Part shown: positions 33,133 through 41,455 of the stretch, piece after piece
Layout: each line of letters opens with the position of its first letter
Position numbering within the stretch: position 1 is the stretch's first letter
NCBI RefSeq assembly: GCF_000194155.1
Contig: NZ_GL877878.1
Span: forward strand, 1,051,118 to 1,115,117
Direction of reading: 5' to 3'
Source: Saccharopolyspora spinosa NRRL 18395
Lineage (GTDB): Bacteria > Actinomycetota > Actinomycetes > Mycobacteriales > Pseudonocardiaceae
Length of the DNA stretch: 64,000 bases
Program-made: the position numbers and the translations under genes
The notes under the pieces: generated by a model
Database searches by the model: none
The model's input: the letters and a program-made list of their open reading frames with translations, nothing else
What the model was told of the DNA's origin: nothing

Positions 33133-34053
33133 GTGGGTGGCGTGATCGAGGGCTTCGGCGTCATCGCCGCCATCGTGCTGATCGGCTACCTGCTCGGCCG
33201 CACCAAAGCACTCGGCGAGAACGGGCGCGACGTGCTGACCCGGTTGTCGTTCTACGTCGGAACTCCCGCGCTGCTGCTGAAGATGCTGTCGGAATCCGAC
33301 GTCTCGATCATCTTCTCGACCCCGCTGCTGGTCAGCGCCTTGAGCACGTTCGCAGCCGCGGGCCTGTTCGTGCTGGTTGGCGTGCTGCGCCGGTGGAACG
33401 TCCGCCGCACGACCATCGGTGCCCTGTGCTCCAGCTACGTCAACGCCGGCAACCTCGGCATCCCGATCGCCGTGTACGTGCTCGGCGATGCGACGCTGGT
33501 GGCTCCGGTGATGCTGTTCCAGCTGCTGGTGATGACGCCGATCGGCCTGACCGTGATCGACTTCTCGCAGGCGGGGGAGCGTTCCTCGGCGTGGCTGCGG
33601 ATCCTCGCGCCGTTCCGCAACCCAATCGTCATCTGCTCGCTGATCGGCGTCGGGATCTCGTTGAGCGGCTGGCGGATCCCGGCGCCGGTGCTGGAGCCGA
33701 TCGGCCTGCTCGGGCACTTGTCCGTGCCGACGGTGCTGCTCGCGTTCGGCATCTCGTTGCACGGCAGCGCAATGCCCGCGGGTGGTACGGAGCGGTGGCC
33801 GGTGCTGCTGTCGGTCGTGTTGAAGTCGGTCGTGCACCCGGTGATCGCCTGGGCGATCGGGGTGGGCCTGTTCGGGCTGGAAGGCGCATCGTTGTTCGCC
33901 GCTGTGGTGATCTCCGCGCTTCCGGCGGCGCAGAACCTCTTCGTCTACGCCTCTCACTACAACGTGGGCATGCGGCTGGCCCGCGAATCGATCCTGCTGT
34001 CGACGATCCTGTCCGTGCCAGTGCTTTTCACCGTCACGGCACTGCTTGGTTGA
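33133..34053 (+). CDS. AEC (auxin efflux carrier-like) family transporter
   Basis: A 306-residue membrane protein with about ten hydrophobic helices. Family features are the N-terminal VLIGYLLGRTKALGENGRDVLTRL, the central SYVNAGNLGIPIAVYVLGD with the conserved Asn-x-Gly, and ISALPAAQNLFVYASHYN near the C-terminus. AEC members move organic acids such as malate or malonate, or auxin in plants; the substrate here is unknown. GTG 33133 has GGAGG upstream. The 257 bp before it, after the arabinosyltransferase stop, contain no gene that I can support. Confidence 0.88.
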   Translation: MGGVIEGFGVIAAIVLIGYLLGRTKALGENGRDVLTRLSFYVGTPALLLKMLSESDVSIIFSTPLLVSALSTFAAAGLFVLVGVLRRWNVRRTTIGALCSSYVNAGNLGIPIAVYVLGDATLVAPVMLFQLLVMTPIGLTVIDFSQAGERSSAWLRILAPFRNPIVICSLIGVGISLSGWRIPAPVLEPIGLLGHLSVPTVLLAFGISLHGSAMPAGGTERWPVLLSVVLKSVVHPVIAWAIGVGLFGLEGASLFAAVVISALPAAQNLFVYASHYNVGMRLARESILLSTILSVPVLFTVTALLG

Positions 34054-34231
34054 CGTGGAGACCGCGCGTTGCACTACGACGGTCACGCGGTCGAAACCCC
34101 TTGGCAGAAAAGGTATGCCGCCCGCTTCGCCGCAACGCCCGATCGCGGCTCCACTTCGGACTGAGCCGAGTTCCGGCGGCGGCCATCGAGACTCGCGCGG
34201 CCGGCTTCGCCGTCGGCGACCCGTCGCTTGC

Positions 34232-34513
34232 TCATGCCCGCTGCGTCGGGTCACCGCTGGTTTCGCCGAGGAGTTCTCCGCACAGTTCCAGGCCGACTCG
34301 GCGGACACCGGCGGGTAGCTCGCCGCGGCTGGCGGCGAGTGCGAGCTCGTCGAGGAAACCCACCAGCACATATCGGCCGTAGGGCACGATCGGCGCCCGG
34401 CCGACGGCGCTCTCGGCCTGCTGGCGACGGGCCCGGCGGCGAACGGATTCAGCGGCCCGGGCGATGAGGTCGTGGTCGGTTCGCCGTTGGCGGAGCTGTG
34501 CTTGCGTTGCCAC
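34232..34513 (-). CDS. Small hypothetical protein, Arg-rich
   Basis: A 93-residue frame starting at GTG 34513 with a basic, Gln/Arg-rich N-terminal half (residues 1-35) and a helical second half, YVLVGFLDELALAASRGELP. No family is recognised and the ribosome site is weak, so it may not be expressed. It is alone between the AEC transporter and dehydratase genes, with 170-180 bp of non-coding DNA on each side. Confidence 0.4.
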   Translation of the reverse strand: MATQAQLRQRRTDHDLIARAAESVRRRARRQQAESAVGRAPIVPYGRYVLVGFLDELALAASRGELPAGVRRVGLELCGELLGETSGDPTQRA

Positions 34514-34686
34514 GGACAGTCAGCCCCGCCCGTGGTAGGCGTGCGCTTCGCGGAGCGGTAATTGCGCACGCAAGTAATCGAACATGAGTTCTAGTCTGGC
34601 AAAGTCCTTCCTTGATCGCATCTCGACGATGACGTGCGCTTTTGCCGCCCTGGGCCGCCGGGCCGGTCAGGGGCGGGCGGGGGCCG

Positions 34687-35532
34687 TCACCGGAAGGTCA
34701 CCGTCGCCTCGGCCATCACGTCGTCGGGCGCGGTCCGCACCGTCATGCCCCCGTCCGGGCCGCCGCAGACCAGCACGGGATCCCCGGCGAACACCGGGCG
34801 CCGCAGCCGGTAGGTCACGCCCGCGATCTCCCGCCCCCAGGCCTGCTGCCGGGCCAGTTCGGTCATCAGCAGCACCAGGATCGGGCCGTGCACCACGAGG
34901 CCCGGGTAGGACTCGACCTCGCGCGCGTACGGCGCGTCGTAGTGGATGCGGTGCGCGTTCGCGGTCAACGCGCTGAACCGGAACAGCCGCACCGGGTCGC
35001 CGGTGAAGGCCTGCTGCCACGGCGCGTCCGAGGCGGGCAGCTCGGTGGGCCGTGGTGCGCCCGGGCTCTTGGTCGGACTCTCCCCGCTGCGGTAGACGAA
35101 ATCCTGCTCCTCGGCGAATCGGACCTCGCCGTCCTGCCGGTACTCGCCGCGCACCGTCACGAATGCCATCTCACCGGAGCGGCCCTGCTTGACTGCCACG
35201 TTGGCCAGCGACGACGTGCGCTCGGCCGGCACGCCCAGCCGCAGCGGGCCGGTGACCGAGAGGCGGCCGCCGGCGAACATCCGCCGCCGGTTCGGGATGG
35301 GTGGCAGGAAGTGACCGCGGGTCGGGTGCCCGTCCGCGCCGAGTTCGCTGTGCTGCGGCCAGTCCAGGAAGTGGATCCAGTGCCACAGCGGCGGCAGTGC
35401 ATCGGTGCCGGCGAACTTCTTGGGCGTCTCCAGCACCGCTGCCAGTGCCCGCGACGGCTCCGGGGACATAGCGTCCGCGTCCACCAGCGGCTCGGGCCGC
35501 CAACCCTGCAGGTAGGTGTCGAGACCGGGCAC
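34687..35532 (-). CDS. FAS1/HTD2-like MaoC-type dehydratase (mesaconyl-C4-CoA hydratase-like)
   Basis: A 281-residue hot-dog-fold protein of the HTD2/FAS1-dehydratase group, which includes mesaconyl-C4-CoA and itaconyl-CoA hydratases. The N-terminal half has LPPLWHWIHFLDW and a GGRLSVTGPLRLG segment. The C-terminal half has the active-site helix region FSALTANAHRIHYDAPYARE, with Asn/His in place of the MaoC D-x-H, and GLVVHGPILVLLM. GTG 35532 is firmly set by AGGAGG 6 bases upstream. It would add or remove water across a CoA ester. It is divergent from the acyl-CoA dehydrogenase gene and near a two-subunit CoA-transferase, pointing to a branched or dicarboxylic acid pathway. Confidence 0.82.
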   Translation of the reverse strand: MPGLDTYLQGWRPEPLVDADAMSPEPSRALAAVLETPKKFAGTDALPPLWHWIHFLDWPQHSELGADGHPTRGHFLPPIPNRRRMFAGGRLSVTGPLRLGVPAERTSSLANVAVKQGRSGEMAFVTVRGEYRQDGEVRFAEEQDFVYRSGESPTKSPGAPRPTELPASDAPWQQAFTGDPVRLFRFSALTANAHRIHYDAPYAREVESYPGLVVHGPILVLLMTELARQQAWGREIAGVTYRLRRPVFAGDPVLVCGGPDGGMTVRTAPDDVMAEATVTFR

Positions 35533-35578
35533 GGGTCCTCCTTTCGGCTCGGGCCCGCGCGGGCCCGGCCGACGCTGA

Positions 35579-35591
35579 TTGGCCGTACAAA
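35579..35591. repeat. 13-bp direct repeat, copy 1 (operator candidate)
   Basis: TTGGCCGTACAAA occurs here and again at 35714-35726, a perfect direct repeat 135 bp apart in the divergent control region between the dehydratase and acyl-CoA dehydrogenase genes. This copy is 47 bp upstream of the dehydratase start, where an operator would sit. Confidence 0.6.
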
Positions 35592-35713
35592 CTCGCAGCC
35601 AGTCTGTGCGCACCGGCGCGCGCCGTCAACGAGGCGATGACACCGGTGTCAGTGATTCCGCCAACAGGTGCCGTTGCTGGCGGAAGGCCGAGGGTCTTGA
35701 CCCGGCGGCGCAT

Positions 35714-35726
35714 TTGGCCGTACAAA
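35714..35726. repeat. 13-bp direct repeat, copy 2 (operator candidate)
   Basis: Second perfect copy of TTGGCCGTACAAA, about 122 bp upstream of the acyl-CoA dehydrogenase start. The surrounding 315-bp control region also holds an in-frame leader-like reading frame (35579-35851) whose stop overlaps the dehydrogenase start, but no recognised gene. Confidence 0.6.
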
Positions 35727-35847
35727 TATGGGGCGAAGAAGGACTGTTCACCGGCGAAGTGGACATCGAGGTCGAACACGACGGTCCGGCCCTGCGGGTT
35801 CGGCTCGCGCAGCCGCTGAGTTTCTGCCACCGCAAGGGAGCAATGCA

Positions 35848-37050
35848 TTGAGCACATTGGACATCCTCAGCGACGACGAGAAGCTGGCCGTGGAAACGGT
35901 GCGCGACTTCGTCGACAAGTCCGTCAAACCGGTGGTGCAGGCGCTGGAGCACTCCAACACCTATCCCGCAGCCCTCATCGAGCAGATGAAGGAACTGGGC
36001 ATCTTCGGGCTCGCGATCCCCGAGGAGTACGGCGGCACACCGGTTTCCACGCCGTGCTACGTGCTGATCGTCGAGGAGCTGGCGCGCGGCTGGATGAGCT
36101 TGGCCGGCGCGATGGGCGGGCACACCGTGGTGTCGAAGCTGCTGCTGCACTTCGGCACCGAGGAGCAGAAGCGCAAGTACCTGCCGAAGATGGCCACCGG
36201 CGAGATCCGCGCGACGATGGCGCTGACCGAGCCAGGCGGCGGCTCCGATCTGCAGGCGATGACCACCAACGCCCGCCGCGACGACGGGGGCACCTCCCAC
36301 TCGGGCGAAGCAGGGAGTGGGGGAGAGTACGTGGTCAACGGGGCCAAGACCTGGATCACGAACTCGCGCCGCTCGCAGCTGATCGCGCTGATGTGCAAGA
36401 CCGATCCGGCCGCGACCCCGGTGCACAAGGGCATCTCGATCCTGCTCGTCGAGCCCGGCCCGGGCCTGACGGTCTCGCGCGATCTGCCCAAGCTTGGTTA
36501 CAAGGGCGTGGAGAGCTGCGAGCTGTCCTTCGACGACCACCGCGCCCCGGCGTCCGCGCTGCTCGGCGGCGAAGAGGGCCAGGGCTTCGCGCAGATGATG
36601 AAGGGCCTGGAGACCGGCCGCATCCAGGTCGCTTCCCGCGCGCTAGGCGTGGGCAAGGCGGCGCTGGAGGACGCGCTGCGCTATTCCCAGGAGCGGGAGA
36701 GCTTCGGCAAGCCGATCTGGAAGCACCAATCGGTGGGCAACTACCTGGCGGACATGGCCACCAAGCTCACCGCCGCCCGCCAGCTCACCCTGCACGCCGC
36801 CCGCGAGTACGACGCGGGCCGCAGGGTGGACATGGAGGCGGGCATGGCCAAGCTGTTCGCTTCGGAGGTGGCTATGGAGATCGCGCTGAACGCGGTGCGC
36901 ATCCACGGCGGCTACGGCTACTCGACGGAGTTCGATGTGGAGCGCTACTTCCGCGATGCGCCGCTGATGATCGTCGGCGAGGGCACCAACGAGATCCAGC
37001 GCAACGTCATCGCCGCCCAGCTGGTCAACCGTGGTGGCCTCGACGCCTGA
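35848..37050 (+). CDS. Acyl-CoA dehydrogenase
   Basis: A 400-residue FAD enzyme that makes the 2,3-double bond of an acyl-CoA. It has the helical N-terminal domain (VRDFVDKSVKPVVQALE, GLAIPEEYGGTP), the ATMALTEPGGGSDL FAD/substrate segment and the C-terminal YFRDAPLMIVGEGTNEIQR, which supplies the catalytic glutamate and FAD contacts. A glycine/serine-rich insertion (about residues 142-155) lengthens the beta domain. The start is the TTG at 35848 after GGGAG. A short upstream frame stops with TGA overlapping this TTG, suggesting coupled translation. The substrate is probably short or branched, judged by its CoA-transferase and hydratase neighbours. Confidence 0.9.
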   Translation: MSTLDILSDDEKLAVETVRDFVDKSVKPVVQALEHSNTYPAALIEQMKELGIFGLAIPEEYGGTPVSTPCYVLIVEELARGWMSLAGAMGGHTVVSKLLLHFGTEEQKRKYLPKMATGEIRATMALTEPGGGSDLQAMTTNARRDDGGTSHSGEAGSGGEYVVNGAKTWITNSRRSQLIALMCKTDPAATPVHKGISILLVEPGPGLTVSRDLPKLGYKGVESCELSFDDHRAPASALLGGEEGQGFAQMMKGLETGRIQVASRALGVGKAALEDALRYSQERESFGKPIWKHQSVGNYLADMATKLTAARQLTLHAAREYDAGRRVDMEAGMAKLFASEVAMEIALNAVRIHGGYGYSTEFDVERYFRDAPLMIVGEGTNEIQRNVIAAQLVNRGGLDA

Positions 37051-37281
37051 TCCCGATGCCGACGATTTCCCGTCAACGCACACCGGGACGGTTCCGCTAC
37101 CGCCAGGGGCGACAGCCGGGAGGTGGACCCCTGCGATCGCCCTGACCCCCGCAGGCACCCGGGTCAGGTGAGCCGTTGGCGGAGCTCGGCGAGGCATCGC
37201 GCGGCGCAGTCCGGCTCGGCGCGCCAGCACGTTGTCCGATCGCCGACACCTCGCCGTTCTCGACCCACAAGGCCCTGGTAC

Positions 37282-38109
37282 TCAGCAACGCCCGGGGCGT
37301 GGACCGGGATCGCTTCTACGGAGGTAGACGCGGTCCGGGTCGACGTCTTCGCGGAGCAGGCGGAGTTCCGCCTCCGTGGGCGGTTCGATGGTGGCGAGGT
37401 CGTCGGCGATCTGGAGGTCCCAGCCGGTGGCCGCGCGGACCTGGTCCACCGTGACGCCGGGGTGCGTCGCCAGCAGCCGCAGCTCCTCGCCGACGCCTTC
37501 GCGGGCCAGGATGCCGAGGTCGGTGATCACCCGCGTGACCCCCGAGCCCAGCGGCCGGATCCCGTCCCGCAGCGCCCGGTCCGGGCCCGGCGAGGTGCAG
37601 AAGTCCAGTTCGGAGGTAAAGGAGCGCCGGTCGTGGCGGCGCATCACCACGAACACCTCGCGGGCGTTGGCCATCACCTCCACGGCCCCGCCCGCGCCGG
37701 GCAGTCGCACCTTCGGCGCGTGCCAGTCGCCGATGACCGACGAATTCAGATTGCCCCATTTGTCGATCTGCGCGGCGCCGAGGAACCCGACGTCGATCCG
37801 GCCGCCCTGCAGCACGTAACCGAACAGCGCCGTCATCGGCAGCACCGCCTCGGAGTCGGTGATCAGCACCGCGTCGGCGATCGTCTCGGGCAGGTGCGAC
37901 GGGTGCGCCCCGCAGACCCCGGACTCGTAGACGATCTCGATGCCGGGCGCGACGGTCTGCTGTGCCAGCGACACCGCGAGCGTCGGCAACCCGATCCCGG
38001 CGAAGACGGTGTTCTTGCCGACCAGCTCCCGCGACGCGACCACGGCGAGCAGTTCCGAAGAAGTGACGTCCACAGTGGACTCCCTCGAACCGGTGGACCC
38101 GGCGTTCAT
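37282..38109 (-). CDS. CoA-transferase subunit B (glutaconate-CoA-transferase type)
   Basis: A 275-residue class I CoA-transferase beta subunit. The conserved catalytic-glutamate region is YESGVCGAHPSHLPETIAD, in the place of the E-x-G active-site loop, and GGRIDVGFLGAAQIDKWGNLNSS and PGAGGAVEVMANA follow. It pairs with the alpha subunit gene 25 bp upstream to move CoA between acids. The start is ATG 38109; GTG 38073 is possible. IpdB, which acts in steroid-ring breakdown, belongs to this family, so either a small dicarboxylate or a ring-derived acid is possible. Confidence 0.87.
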   Translation of the reverse strand: MNAGSTGSRESTVDVTSSELLAVVASRELVGKNTVFAGIGLPTLAVSLAQQTVAPGIEIVYESGVCGAHPSHLPETIADAVLITDSEAVLPMTALFGYVLQGGRIDVGFLGAAQIDKWGNLNSSVIGDWHAPKVRLPGAGGAVEVMANAREVFVVMRRHDRRSFTSELDFCTSPGPDRALRDGIRPLGSGVTRVITDLGILAREGVGEELRLLATHPGVTVDQVRAATGWDLQIADDLATIEPPTEAELRLLREDVDPDRVYLRRSDPGPRPGRC

Positions 38110-38134
38110 CGCGACAAACCTCGCGTCCCGCCGG

Positions 38135-39106
38135 TCAGAGCCGACGTCCGTAGTTGACCGGTTCGCTCCACGCCTCGCCCACGGCCAGACCCGCCCAGTG
38201 CTCGTCGCCGAGCTTCGCGACGTACTCGGCGTGGTCGCGGGTGCCGCGGATCCACTCGTCCAGCCAGTCCCGCAGCCGTTCGGGGTCCTTGCTGATCTGC
38301 GACCAGCCGCGGTAGAAGTCGCCGTCCCGGTCGTAGTAGCCCTGCGCGAAGGCCGGGTGCGCGCCGCGCGGGCACTTCACCACCGCGTCCACCGCGTGCG
38401 CCGGGATGACCGTGCGGTTGGGGTCGGAGCGGATCACCTCGTCGGCGACGACTTCCTCGACCACGATGATCGCCCGCTTCGCGGCGTAGACGGCCTCGGC
38501 CTGGATCCCGGTCAGGCCCCAGATCTGGGTGTTGCCCGCCCGGTCGGCGCGCTGCGCGTGCACGATTGTGACGTCCGGGGACAACGGCGGCACCACGTAG
38601 ATCTGCTCGGTCTCGCCGTCCGGTCCGGGGTAGGGCGAGGTGACCTTGCGGATTCCCGGGTTGACCGACGGCACGTCGCTGCCGCCGTAGGAGCGCAGCG
38701 GGTAGAACGGCAGCCGCTGGGCACCGGCCAGGTAGCGGCAGATCATGCCGTAGTGGCTGTACTCCTCGAACTCCAGTGGCTTGGGCTGCCCGGTCTCGAT
38801 GCGGCGGCGCAACTCGCCGAGCGAGCCGGCGGTGGAGTTGCCGACGAACGACGAAACCAGCTTGCGGACGCAGCCGCCGGCGATGAGCTGATCGGTGACG
38901 ATGTCGGCGGTCAGCCGGGCGATGGTGAGGTCCTTGCGGCCCTGCCTGATGATCTCGTGCCCGGCCGCGGTGGGGATCAGGTGCGTGAAGCCCTCGAGCG
39001 CCACCGTCGACCCGTCGGCGACGAATGCGGCGATCGCGTCCCGCATCGTCACGGTCTTGTCGGGCCGGGGGACCGGCTGCGTCGACTCGGCGACCGGGTT
39101 CTGCAT
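38135..39106 (-). CDS. CoA-transferase subunit A (glutaconate-CoA-transferase type)
   Basis: A 323-residue alpha subunit with KTVTMRDAIAAFVADGSTVALEGFTHLIPTAAGHEIIRQG at the N-terminus, SSFVGNSTAGSLGELRRRIE, the YPLRSYGGSDV segment and HAQRADRAGNTQIWG, all typical of GctA/IpdA proteins. ATG 39106 (MQNPVAES) is chosen; the longer frame to 39196 crosses the promoter region. It is transcribed with subunit B and divergently from a LysR gene 139 bp away, which is the classical arrangement for local LysR control by a pathway acid. Confidence 0.88.
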   Translation of the reverse strand: MQNPVAESTQPVPRPDKTVTMRDAIAAFVADGSTVALEGFTHLIPTAAGHEIIRQGRKDLTIARLTADIVTDQLIAGGCVRKLVSSFVGNSTAGSLGELRRRIETGQPKPLEFEEYSHYGMICRYLAGAQRLPFYPLRSYGGSDVPSVNPGIRKVTSPYPGPDGETEQIYVVPPLSPDVTIVHAQRADRAGNTQIWGLTGIQAEAVYAAKRAIIVVEEVVADEVIRSDPNRTVIPAHAVDAVVKCPRGAHPAFAQGYYDRDGDFYRGWSQISKDPERLRDWLDEWIRGTRDHAEYVAKLGDEHWAGLAVGEAWSEPVNYGRRL

Positions 39107-39245
39107 CGTCGGGGCTCCTCGGTGTTCGCTTCGGGTACGCGTCACCTTGCCAGCCAGCATTGATAACTGTCTAATACTGAATTGGTGTCGGATCAAGAGG
39201 CATTTCTTATGGATTCCCCGGGCGTGGGGTGAGCCGAGGTCGATC
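39107..39245. promoter_or_regulatory. Divergent control region, LysR gene / CoA-transferase operon
   Basis: A 139-bp intergenic region that is locally AT-rich around 39160-39210. It contains the imperfect inverted element ATTGATAACTGTCTAATACT and AATTGG nearby, with T-N11-A spacings as in LysR boxes. This makes it the probable binding site of the LysR protein encoded to the right. The exact footprint is not determined. Confidence 0.4.
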
Positions 39246-40160
39246 GTGGAGCTGCGCTACCTGACCGCATTCGTCGCCGTCGCCGAAGAACTCCACTTCG
39301 GCCGGGCCGCCAAGCGGCTGCAGATGGCGCAACCGCCGCTGAGCCAGCAGATCCGGCACCTGGAGAAGGAGCTCGGCGTCCAGCTCTTCGAGCGCAACAC
39401 CCGGTCCGTGCGGCTCACCAGCGCCGGCGAGTCGTTCCTGGAGCCCGCCCGCGCGGCGCTCGACGACGTCGACATCGCGGTGCGCGCGGCGAAAGCGGCC
39501 GGGCGCGGGGAGTACGGCCGGGTCACCGTCGGCTTCGCCGGCGCGTCAAGCCACGAGTCCCTGCCGCGGCTGACCCGCGCGGTGCGCGCCGCCCACCCCG
39601 GCCTGGAACTCGTAATGCGCGGCCAGACCTACGCGAACGTGGCGCTGGCGAAGGTGGCCGACGGTTCGCTGGACCTGGGCTTCGTGCGGCTGCCGGTCAA
39701 CCAGGTGGGCTCGCCGACGCCCGGCGTGCAGACCCGGGTGATCGAGGTCGAGGAGCTGATCTGCGCGCTCCCGACCGATCACCCGCTGGCCGTGAGGGAG
39801 AGCATCTCGATCGAGGACCTGGCCGACGAGCCGTTCGTCAGCTTCCCGTCCAACGCCGGGTCGACGGTGCGCGACGCGTTGGTCAAGGCGTGCGTGTCGG
39901 CCGGCTTCAACCCGCGCGTGGTCCAGGAGGCGCCGGATTCCTACACGATCCTCGCACTGGTCGCCGCAGGTGTCGGCGTGACGCTGACGCTTACGTCCTG
40001 CCAGCACATCCAGCAGAGCGGCACCGCGTACCGGCCGCTGGCGGGCGCGCCGATGCGGCTGCACGCCGCGCTTGCCTGGCGCACCAACAACACCTCCGCC
40101 GCTCTGCGCACGGTCCTCGGTATCGCCGAGGAAGCCCTGCCCACTCCCGAGGACGGTTGA
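39246..40160 (+). CDS. LysR family transcriptional regulator
   Basis: A 304-residue LysR regulator. N-terminal HTH: MELRYLTAFVAVAEELHFGRAAKRLQMAQPPLSQQIRHLEKELGVQLF. Residues 90-300 form the effector domain (VTVGFAGASSHESLPRLTRAV, LGFVRLPV, GVGVTLTL). The start is GTG 39246; the sequence VELRYLTAF is the usual LysR beginning, and the long upstream frame overlaps the CoA-transferase gene. It resembles the BenM/CatM subgroup in helix sequence. It likely activates the divergent CoA-transferase genes when the pathway substrate is present. Confidence 0.92.
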   Translation: MELRYLTAFVAVAEELHFGRAAKRLQMAQPPLSQQIRHLEKELGVQLFERNTRSVRLTSAGESFLEPARAALDDVDIAVRAAKAAGRGEYGRVTVGFAGASSHESLPRLTRAVRAAHPGLELVMRGQTYANVALAKVADGSLDLGFVRLPVNQVGSPTPGVQTRVIEVEELICALPTDHPLAVRESISIEDLADEPFVSFPSNAGSTVRDALVKACVSAGFNPRVVQEAPDSYTILALVAAGVGVTLTLTSCQHIQQSGTAYRPLAGAPMRLHAALAWRTNNTSAALRTVLGIAEEALPTPEDG

Positions 40161-40346
40161 TCGTCCGTCCCACCAGGGCTGCGGTCGTAGGCCGCGGCAT
40201 CGACGGAAGCTCCGGTCGGGACGGGGCGGGGTTCGAGCAGGCGCTCGATGACGTGCACGCACGACAAAGATCACCCACTCGCCGTGTCCGGGATGAATCC
40301 GTGGGTAGCCTGTGCGCCACAGGTGTCGGGCTGGAGGATGAGTCGG

Positions 40347-41141
40347 ATGAACGGGGTGGCGGCTGCGGCGGGCACCGGGCCGGGCGGTGAAGGACGGGCA
40401 TACCAGCAGATCGTCGACGCGGTGGAGAGCGAGCTCGCCAGCGGTGCCCTGCGGCCCGGCGACCGGCTGCCCAGCGAGCGGGAGATGGTCGCGCGCTACG
40501 GCGTCAGCCGTCCGACGGTGCGCGAAGCGCTGCGCGTGCTGGAGCATTCCGGACTGGTGAAGTCCAGGCACGGCGACCGGTCCGGGCCGCTGCTGCTGGA
40601 TCCGGCTGGCGGGCCGTTGCGCGACACCTTGGAGCGGATCGCCCGGTTGCACGGCTGCACCGCAGGTGAGCTGGTCGGGTACCGGATGATGCTGGAGTCC
40701 ACGGCCAACCAGCTCGCGGCTTGCCTGCGCACCGACGAGCAGTTGGCTGCGATCCGGGAGCGCCTGGCGGCGATGAGCGCGGCGATCGAGCGCGGGCCGA
40801 AGGACTTCGGCGCGGCCGACTTCGACTTCCACGAGGAGGTCACCGAGGCCAGCCGCAACACGCTGATCCAGTACAGCCTGCGCGCTGCCCGGCAGGCGGC
40901 GCTGGTGCAGATCGAGGACAAGATCCTCCGGGCGCGGGACGAGCGCGCGCAGATGCGGGAGTCGTTGCGCCACCACGAGATGGTGTTCGAGGCGATCGAG
41001 GCGGGGGACGGCGAGCGTGCCGGGCGGCTGGCCCGGCACAGCATCTTCGGCTACTACCGCGACTACCTCGACGAAACCGAACGCACCGCCCTCGCCGGGC
41101 TCTGCTCGGACGAAAACCCGTTCCGCACGCGCCGGTCCTGA
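40347..41141 (+). CDS. GntR family regulator (FadR/FCD subfamily)
   Basis: A 264-residue GntR regulator. The winged helix is YQQIVDAVESELASGALRPGDRLPSEREMVARYGVSRPTVREALRVLEHSGLV. The C-terminal FCD domain is all helical with the metal-binding pattern D-F-H (FDFHEEVTEAS) and later HHEMVFEAIEAGDGERAGRLARHSI. ATG 40347 has GAGG 9 bases upstream; ATG 40338 is too close. FCD proteins sense short organic acids through a bound metal. It could co-regulate the CoA-ester locus to its left and might read the 13-bp repeats there. Confidence 0.9.
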   Translation: MNGVAAAAGTGPGGEGRAYQQIVDAVESELASGALRPGDRLPSEREMVARYGVSRPTVREALRVLEHSGLVKSRHGDRSGPLLLDPAGGPLRDTLERIARLHGCTAGELVGYRMMLESTANQLAACLRTDEQLAAIRERLAAMSAAIERGPKDFGAADFDFHEEVTEASRNTLIQYSLRAARQAALVQIEDKILRARDERAQMRESLRHHEMVFEAIEAGDGERAGRLARHSIFGYYRDYLDETERTALAGLCSDENPFRTRRS

Positions 41142-41194
41142 CGCGTCCCCGTTCGGCTGCGAACGTCTCCGTTCGGCTGGCATGATTGACTTTC

Positions 41195-41455
41195 ATGGGT
41201 TTGTTCCGATCGACGCCGAAGCTTGCCACGGTGCTGGGACGGGCTTTCCGGTGCCTGGTGTGCGGCTGCTCGGAGTTCTGGGACCGCGAGGTCAAGCTGA
41301 ACACCAGCGCCGCCGAGTTCTTCGACCTGGCATGGGCGAACCGCTCCGCGCTGGGACTGATCTGCGCGCGGTGCGGCTACGTGCACGAATTCGCCGGGCG
41401 CGACAAGCCCGAGCTCTGGAAGCTGGACAAGGGCTATCCGGCCGGAGCCGAATGA
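41195..41455 (+). CDS. Small zinc-ribbon protein
   Basis: An 86-residue protein with two CxxC pairs, CLVC at about residue 20 and CARC near 58, separated by about 35 residues: a likely treble-clef or zinc-ribbon fold. Similar short actinobacterial proteins are annotated as DNA-binding without proof. ATG 41195 begins MGLFRSTPKL; an in-frame TTG 9 bases upstream is an alternative. Its 3' end overlaps the convergent pseudouridine synthase gene by 22 bp. Confidence 0.75.
   Translation: MGLFRSTPKLATVLGRAFRCLVCGCSEFWDREVKLNTSAAEFFDLAWANRSALGLICARCGYVHEFAGRDKPELWKLDKGYPAGAE

Noticed and set aside
33094-34569. Minus-strand open frame of 491 codons
   Set aside because: Antisense to the AEC transporter; no domain, biased composition.
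37051-37281. Minus-strand 63-codon frame after the CoA-transferase genes
   Set aside because: TTG start without ribosome site and a low-complexity tail; not supported as a gene.
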